Shown one piece after another: positions 59,262 through 64,000 of a stretch of DNA of 64,000 nt (its first letter is position 1; every line of letters begins with the position of its first letter). Made by a program: the position numbers and the translations under genes. The notes beneath the pieces are model-generated. The model was not told the origin of the DNA, did no database searches, and saw only the letters and a list, made by a program, of their open reading frames with translations. Origin of the DNA: Chitinophagaceae bacterium (GTDB lineage: Bacteria; Bacteroidota; Bacteroidia; Chitinophagales; Chitinophagaceae); the NCBI GenBank assembly GCA_016721385.1, contig JADKIE010000002.1:620001-684000 (forward strand). The letters are read 5' to 3'.

Positions 59262-59609
59262 CTATGCTGCAGGCTTTTCCCCACCAATCATAAGCAATTC
59301 GTTTATCTGTATTTCAGTAATGTATCTTTTAACACCCTCTTTATCGGTGTAGCTACGGTTTACCAATTTACCCTCAAGAGCTACTTCTTTTCCTTTGGTT
59401 AAAAATTTTTCGGCAATATCTGCAACCTTACCCCAGGCAATAATGTTATGCCATGTAGTTTCGGTTTCTTTACGTCCTGTACGCCCTGTGTCGGTTTCGT
59501 TTGTGGCCATGCTAAAACGAGCAAGCTTTTTACCATTTTCTGTTGTTTTAACTTCAGGTGCGTTACCTAAGTTGCCAATCAATTGTACTTTGTTTCTTAA
59601 TGCGTTCAT
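59262..59609 (-). CDS. ssb: Single-stranded DNA-binding protein, short form
   Basis: This 115-residue OB-fold protein has the SSB signatures NKVQLIGNLGNAPEVK, FSMATNE, TTWHNIIAWGKVAD and KGKEVALEGKLVNRSYTDK. It coats single-stranded DNA in replication and repair. The flexible linker and acidic C-terminal tip (DDDLPF-like) that recruit partners are missing: the protein ends INELLMIGGEKPAA. It is therefore either a secondary SSB or a short variant. No -10-like element beyond a weak ATCTTTG upstream was found. Confidence 0.93.
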   Translation of the reverse strand: MNALRNKVQLIGNLGNAPEVKTTENGKKLARFSMATNETDTGRTGRKETETTWHNIIAWGKVADIAEKFLTKGKEVALEGKLVNRSYTDKEGVKRYITEIQINELLMIGGEKPAA

Positions 59610-59810
59610 AATTTTTGTTTTTGTGCCGTGCTAATGTTTTTGTTGCCGTGCTGTTAGTTAATTTATTTTTTGCCAACCCATTTTGTGATTGACAGTGCAA
59701 AGATGCGACGGCAAAAAAGGTTAGTCGGAGATTATCCTTTTACTTACCTTTATAACCGTATGTAAACGGATAGCGACTCTTTTAAATATTCTAAAACCCT
59801 TGCCTGTATT

Positions 59811-60185
59811 ATGTTAACACAAAAAGAACCTAAAACCTGTTTAAGCTGTGGTAAAGCCGTAAAAGGCCGAAGCGATAAAAAATTTTGCGATGATTATTGT
59901 CGTGCAGCCTATAACAACGACTTAAAAAGTGCCAGTAATAATTTAATTAGAAATGTAAATAATGCCCTTGGTAAAAATCGTCGAGTTTTAGAAAATTTAT
60001 TGCCCCAAGGAGAACCTACAGCAAAAACAAACAGAGATAAGTTGATTGAAAAGGGCTTTCAGTTTAAATACCATACGCATCTATATCAAACAAAAAACGG
60101 CAACACTTATTTTTATTGCTACGAATACGGATATCTTCCTTTAGAAAATAATTGGTATTTAATTGTGAAAAGGGAGGAGGACTAA
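59811..60185 (+). CDS. Conserved protein with N-terminal zinc-ribbon-like Cys motif
   Basis: This 124-residue protein has CLSCGKAVKGRSDKKFCDDYC at residues 10-30 (C-x2-C, C-x3-C), a zinc-ribbon-like finger similar to DUF2116-type motifs. The rest is a basic segment and a C-terminal aromatic domain (TYFYCYEYGYLPLENNWYLI). Function unknown; nucleic-acid binding is possible. Its stop overlaps the stop of the next gene, which reads the other way. Confidence 0.75.
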   Translation: MLTQKEPKTCLSCGKAVKGRSDKKFCDDYCRAAYNNDLKSASNNLIRNVNNALGKNRRVLENLLPQGEPTAKTNRDKLIEKGFQFKYHTHLYQTKNGNTYFYCYEYGYLPLENNWYLIVKREED

Positions 60186-61090
60186 ATAGTTACCACAACA
60201 TCTATCACTTGCAGCAAATCATTGCTATGCCATCTAAATCGTACTACATATCCATTAGCAGCAGCGGTTTTTAATCTGTAAGGTATTTTTAAAAAATAAT
60301 TTACTGTAGTGCCTTCCATTGTTCCTTTTACTTCTTTTAAAAGTGCATCGGTAATTTTTATTGGGTTCAAATTTTTATCGTACACCCAAAACTCTTCTTT
60401 ACCTTCTAAAATTCCTACAAAACTACTGCCGTCAATTTTTAAAATATCTAACGCTAAAAAAGCTGTTTTAGAGTTAGCTTTAACAGATGTATCTGTTGCG
60501 GCTTTTATACCCGTTACTTTTATATCATTAATTGAGGCTGTAATATTAGCTGCAGCGGTTAATGGTTTTGATATTTTAGATAACAGCAATGCTTCTCCGG
60601 GCCTGGTAATATTTAATGGAAACTCTAATCGTAATTGATTTTTACCCTTTAAATCATATAGCCTTATTTTAACGGTAGCTGTTGTATTAGCTTTAAGTAT
60701 TGCACTTGTAAGATTGCATTTTATAATTAAAGGCGCTACATCTTTTGTTGCAAAACCTGTTGCAGCATTTGCGGCCAATATATTTAGTGATGTAAAAAGT
60801 GTTTCGCCTTTGGCAGATAAAATAATTAACTCTACCGCAGCAAATGTTATTTTTTTAGCATCGGTAGTAAATCCGTTTAACTTTTGCAGTTGAAACTCAA
60901 TGTCTTTATTGGCAGGAACCCTATTGTTTAATAGCACCATGCCGTTTATTTTAACATCAATGTTTTTAAGGGTAATACCTTCTTGAAAATATTTTATTCC
61001 TGTAAAGGGGGCAATACTATTGCTTTGTGAAAATAAATTAGTTGAGCAAAAAATAGTTAAGGCTAAAACAATGAATGCTTTTGTTTTCAT
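60182..61090 (-). CDS. Secreted protein of unknown function
   Basis: This 302-residue protein has a signal peptide (residues 1-22, ending NLFSQ). The mature part is a run of short beta strands without Cys, arranged as two similar beta-sandwich-like halves (for example KNIDVKINGMVLLNNRVPAN and ASINDIKVTGIKAATDTS). No known family recognised. Its stop (TAG) overlaps the stop of the plus-strand gene by two bases. It lies downstream of the rho terminator. Confidence 0.75.
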   Translation of the reverse strand: MKTKAFIVLALTIFCSTNLFSQSNSIAPFTGIKYFQEGITLKNIDVKINGMVLLNNRVPANKDIEFQLQKLNGFTTDAKKITFAAVELIILSAKGETLFTSLNILAANAATGFATKDVAPLIIKCNLTSAILKANTTATVKIRLYDLKGKNQLRLEFPLNITRPGEALLLSKISKPLTAAANITASINDIKVTGIKAATDTSVKANSKTAFLALDILKIDGSSFVGILEGKEEFWVYDKNLNPIKITDALLKEVKGTMEGTTVNYFLKIPYRLKTAAANGYVVRFRWHSNDLLQVIDVVVTI

Positions 61091-61198
61091 AAAATAGTTT
61101 TTTTTAACTGTGCATAAAATTTATTGATATTTTATTTTGGATGATTGTAATAGGCTTTTACGAATCATTCTTTAGAGCAGTGCCATATCTATAAAAAT

Positions 61199-61229
61199 AA
61201 AAAAGGAGTGCTGCCTGCATTCCTTTTTT
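61199..61229. terminator. Intrinsic terminator after rho
   Basis: A stem of AAAAAAGGA with TCCTTTTTT, one weak pair, and TGC with GCA encloses a five-base loop. A- and T-runs on both sides allow it to act in either direction. Confidence 0.75.
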
Positions 61230-61248
61230 ATAAAACGATATTAAAAAC

Positions 61249-62872
61249 CTATCCATTCATACTGGTTAAAAACTCTGCGTTATCTTTCGTTCCCTTCATG
61301 TTTTTCAATAACGTATTAATGGCTTCTTCGGGGTTCATATCGGCCATGTGCTTACGCAATATCCACATACGCTGGAAGGTGTCTTTATCTAATAATAAAT
61401 CATCTCTACGTGTACTTGAGCCTACAATATCAATAGCAGGGTAAATACGGCGGTTGCTTAATTTACGTTCTAACTGCAACTCCATATTACCTGTTCCTTT
61501 AAATTCTTCAAAAATTACTTCATCCATTTTACTTCCGGTTTCAACTAAAGCGGTTGCAATAATAGTAAGCGATCCACCATTTTCTATTTTACGGGCAGCA
61601 CCAAAAAATTGCTTAGGTTTTTGCATGGCATTAGCCTCTACACCACCACTTAATACTTTACCGCTGCTTGGCGCTACCGTATTATGGGCTCTTGCCAAAC
61701 GGGTAATACTATCTAATAAAATAACCACATCATGCCCACTTCTACCAGACGTTTTGCTTTTTGCAAAGCAATGGTTGAAACCTTTACATGTTTTTCGGCC
61801 GGCTCATCAAATGTACTTGCAATTACTTCTGCTTTTACGCTACGCTCCATATCGGTAACTTCCTCAGGCCTTTCATCTACCAACACAATCATTAAATAAC
61901 ACTCCGGATGATTTTCTGCAATGGCATTAGCCAATTCTTTAAGCAACATGGTTTTACCCGTTTTTGGTTGGGCAACAATTAAGCCACGCTGGCCTTTACC
62001 AATTGGGGTAAACAAATCCATTATTCTTGTACTGTAATTACTTGCGCTGGTACAAAGGTTTAAATTTTCGAAACGGAAAAGCGGTGTTAAATAATCAAAC
62101 GGAACTCTGTCTCTTACTTCATCCGGCTTTTTACCATTTATAGTATCTACTTTTAATAAAGCAAAATATTTTTCACCTTCTTTTGGCGGACGAACGCTGC
62201 CGTAAACGGTATCACCGGTTTTTAAACCAAATAGTTTTATTTGAGATGGCGACACATAAATATCATCGGGGCTGCTTAAATAATTGTAATCGCTGCTACG
62301 TAAAAAACCATATCCATCGGGCATCATTTCTAAAACACCTTCGCCTAATATAATACCATCAAATTCTATATTAAAACTTGGTTGATCTCTGCGCTGCTGA
62401 TATTGGCGTGGTTTTTTTGCTCTGTTTCTTCAGGCATTTCTACCTCCGGTTGCTGCACATCTTCTTCGGCCAAAAGCTTAGCAAATGCAGGTGGCAAGGT
62501 AGTTTGCTCTCCGGTTATGGGTTGCAAATCTATTTCTTCCTCTTCCTCGGCCGGCTTAGCTTTTTTTACGGGCTTTTTTTCTATCTCCGGCTTTTTTGCC
62601 TTAGCATGAATTTCTTTTTTTACCGGAGCCGCTTCTTGCATTACCTCTGCTTCTTCGCTGCTGTTGGCAGTAGTAGTTTTTACAATACGTTTGCGTTTTG
62701 GCTTATCGTCTTCGGTGGGTTTTTGTGCTGCGTTCATAATAGCTTGTTTATCCAGAATTTTATAAATTAAATCCTGCTTGTTAAGTTTTTTTGCGTTGGA
62801 AATGGATAATTGCTCGGCAATGTCAAGCAATTCAGGAACGAGTAAATCGTTCAGTTGTAAAATATCGTACAT
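61249..62872 (-). CDS. rho: Transcription termination factor Rho, two frameshifts
   Basis: Three pieces make one protein of about 540 residues. The N-terminal piece (62366-62872) has the Rho N domain and a long Lys/Glu/Pro insert of about 100 residues, usual in Bacteroidota. After the seven-base run 62412-62418 (one base missing) come PRQYQQRRDQPSFNIEFDG and the RNA-binding GYGFLRSSDYNYL, then Walker A in VAQPKTGKTMLLK. After 61740-61741 (one base missing) follow ESGHDVVILLDSITRLARA with the Q and R loops. Rho is an RNA-dependent hexameric helicase that ends transcription. Both breaks lie in conserved parts, so sequence error is likely. Confidence 0.95.
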
Positions 62873-63017
62873 AAAAAATTGAAAATGAATTTTTCAAAAA
62901 AGCCTATCTGTTTGTCTGAGTTTTCCGATAATTATCGAAAGAGAATTTGTTTTTGATTGGAAGAATACTATCTGATAAAGAGAATGGTTGGATAAACTTA
63001 TCAGCGTTTTCCAGCCT

Positions 63018-63025
63018 CAAAAGTA
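63018..63025 (-). promoter_or_regulatory. rho promoter -7 box
   Basis: On the minus strand TACTTTTG matches TAnnTTTG. CTTG sits 18-21 bases upstream as a possible -33 element. The leader to the rho start is about 140 bases and contains the palindrome CGATAATTATCG (62926-62937). Confidence 0.55.
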
Positions 63026-63133
63026 CAAGGTTTTTGGTAAAAACAAGAATTTTTTTGAGCATATCATAATATATTTAGCATAACGCTATATGTGTTTTAC
63101 ATAGTCAAATCAATGCTTTAGCACTTGTATCAT

Positions 63134-63141
63134 TATCTTTG
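63134..63141 (+). promoter_or_regulatory. asnS promoter -7 box
   Basis: TATCTTTG matches TAnnTTTG and lies 19 bases before the ATG at 63161. Confidence 0.6.
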
Positions 63142-63160
63142 CAGCCAATAAAAGTGATAT

Positions 63161-64000
63161 ATGTTTAACAAAAAAGAGAGAAAATTGCAGCTATTTTGGT
63201 TGGCGAAAAAGTAAATTACAGCACTACTGTAATGGGTTGGGTACGTACATTTAGAAACAACCAGTTTATTGCCCTTAACGATGGTAGCACCAACAATAAT
63301 TTACAGGTAATGGCCGAGTTGGGTAAATTTAGCGATGATGTATTAAAAAGATTAACAACCGGTGCTTGTATAAAAGCAACCGGCCAAATTATACCATCTT
63401 TAGGCAAAGGGCAAAAAGTAGAGCTAAAAGCAGATACCATAGAAATATTAGGCGATAGTGATGCCGAAAAATTTCCTTTACAACCCAAAAAACATAGCCT
63501 TGAGTTTTTACGGGAAAAAGCACATTTGCGTTTTAGAACAAACACCTTTGGAAGCGTATTTAGAGTACGCCATGCTTTGGCATTTGCAGTGCATAAATTT
63601 TTTAACGATAAAGGTTTTGTGTATTTACACACACCCATTATTACTGCCAGCGATGCCGAAGGTGCCGGCGAAACGTTTAGGGTAACTACATTGCCTGTAG
63701 ATGGCACCGCTCCCAAAAACGAAGATGGGTCCATTAATTTTAAAGAAGATTTTTTTGGACATAGTACAAACCTAACCGTTAGCGGCCAGCTTGAGGGCGA
63801 ATTGGCAGCGATGGCATTTAGCGACATTTACACTTTTGGCCCAACCTTTAGGGCCGAAAACAGCAATACCACAAGGCATTTGGCCGAGTTTTGGATGATA
63901 GAACCCGAAATGGCTTTTTACGATTTAGAAGACAATGCAAACCTTGCAGAAGAGTTTATTCGCTATGTAATTAAATATGCTATTGATAACAATAAAGAAG
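63161..64000 (+). CDS. asnS: Asparaginyl-tRNA synthetase, N-terminal part, frameshifted, cut by the window end
   Basis: The visible 280 codons include the OB-fold anticodon-binding domain (VMGWVRTFRNNQFIALNDGS) and the start of the class II catalytic core: SVFRVRHALAFAVHKFF, GFVYLHTPIITASDAEGAGE (motif 1 region) and FGPTFRAENSNTTRH (motif 2). The first codons MFNKKER are out of frame with the rest. Adding one A in the six-A run 63170-63175 gives MFNKKREKIAAILVGEK. The enzyme charges tRNA(Asn). The presence of AsnRS does not remove the need for GatB, which also serves Gln-tRNA formation. Confidence 0.93.

Overview
The window looks like a chromosomal segment of a Bacteroidota bacterium, most likely the Chitinophagaceae or relatives. 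The DNA is AT-rich, Shine-Dalgarno sequences are nearly absent, and several starts sit just downstream of the Bacteroidota -7 element TAnnTTTG. Gene content agrees: a futalosine-pathway mqnC, a TlpA protein with a DUF4369-like domain, DUF4920 and DUF6089 proteins, a fused E1 alpha/beta dehydrogenase, paired M16 peptidases, and many secreted proteins that open with GIGTxxPxAxLDV. No tRNA, rRNA, CRISPR array, insertion sequence or prophage was found.

Layout: 1-5300 secreted proteins and a fibre protein; 5500-12900 housekeeping genes (GNAT, EamA, recA, DUF4920, PDZ, gatB, TlpA); 13063-21038 a minus-strand module of histidine kinase, LytTR regulator and two tandem fibre genes; 21136-33665 metabolism and proteolysis (E1, VWA, M16 pair, aspartyl protease, mqnC, a class V aminotransferase homologue); 33730-42562 a second minus-strand module (S74 fibre, TPR histidine kinase, LuxR regulator, lipoprotein, small secreted protein, large YadA-head fibre, DUF2541); 42748-50628 housekeeping genes (eno, divIC/ftsB, nth, outer-membrane protein, lipid kinase, L,D-transpeptidase, PAP2-like protein, rpoN); 51187-64000 a DegT aminotransferase, GHL10 hydrolase, MarR, AI-2E permease, radical SAM, PIF1 helicase, GxxExxY, ssb, rho and the start of asnS.

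Two results stand out. First, an 18-bp palindrome with the form WTMMCMC-N4-KGGKKRT occurs seven times. It sits 20-26 bp upstream of a TAnnTTTG/A-like -7 box and usually 60-70 bp before a start codon. All seven downstream genes encode proteins with a signal peptide or lipobox: three fibre genes, a lipoprotein, the TPR histidine kinase, a DUF4920 protein and an outer-membrane barrel. The centre is near -41, where a class II activator binds. I propose an undescribed envelope/fibre regulon, probably controlled by the LuxR-type regulator at 38410-39032. Second, each of the two two-component systems is embedded among fibre genes, which suggests a recurring sensor-plus-surface-fibre module.

A caution about the data: at least 25 genes or gene joints are broken by one-base indels, nearly all in short A/T homopolymers and several in essential genes (eno, rho twice, gatB, asnS). 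This looks like long-read assembly error. I therefore annotate the reconstructed genes and give the break points.
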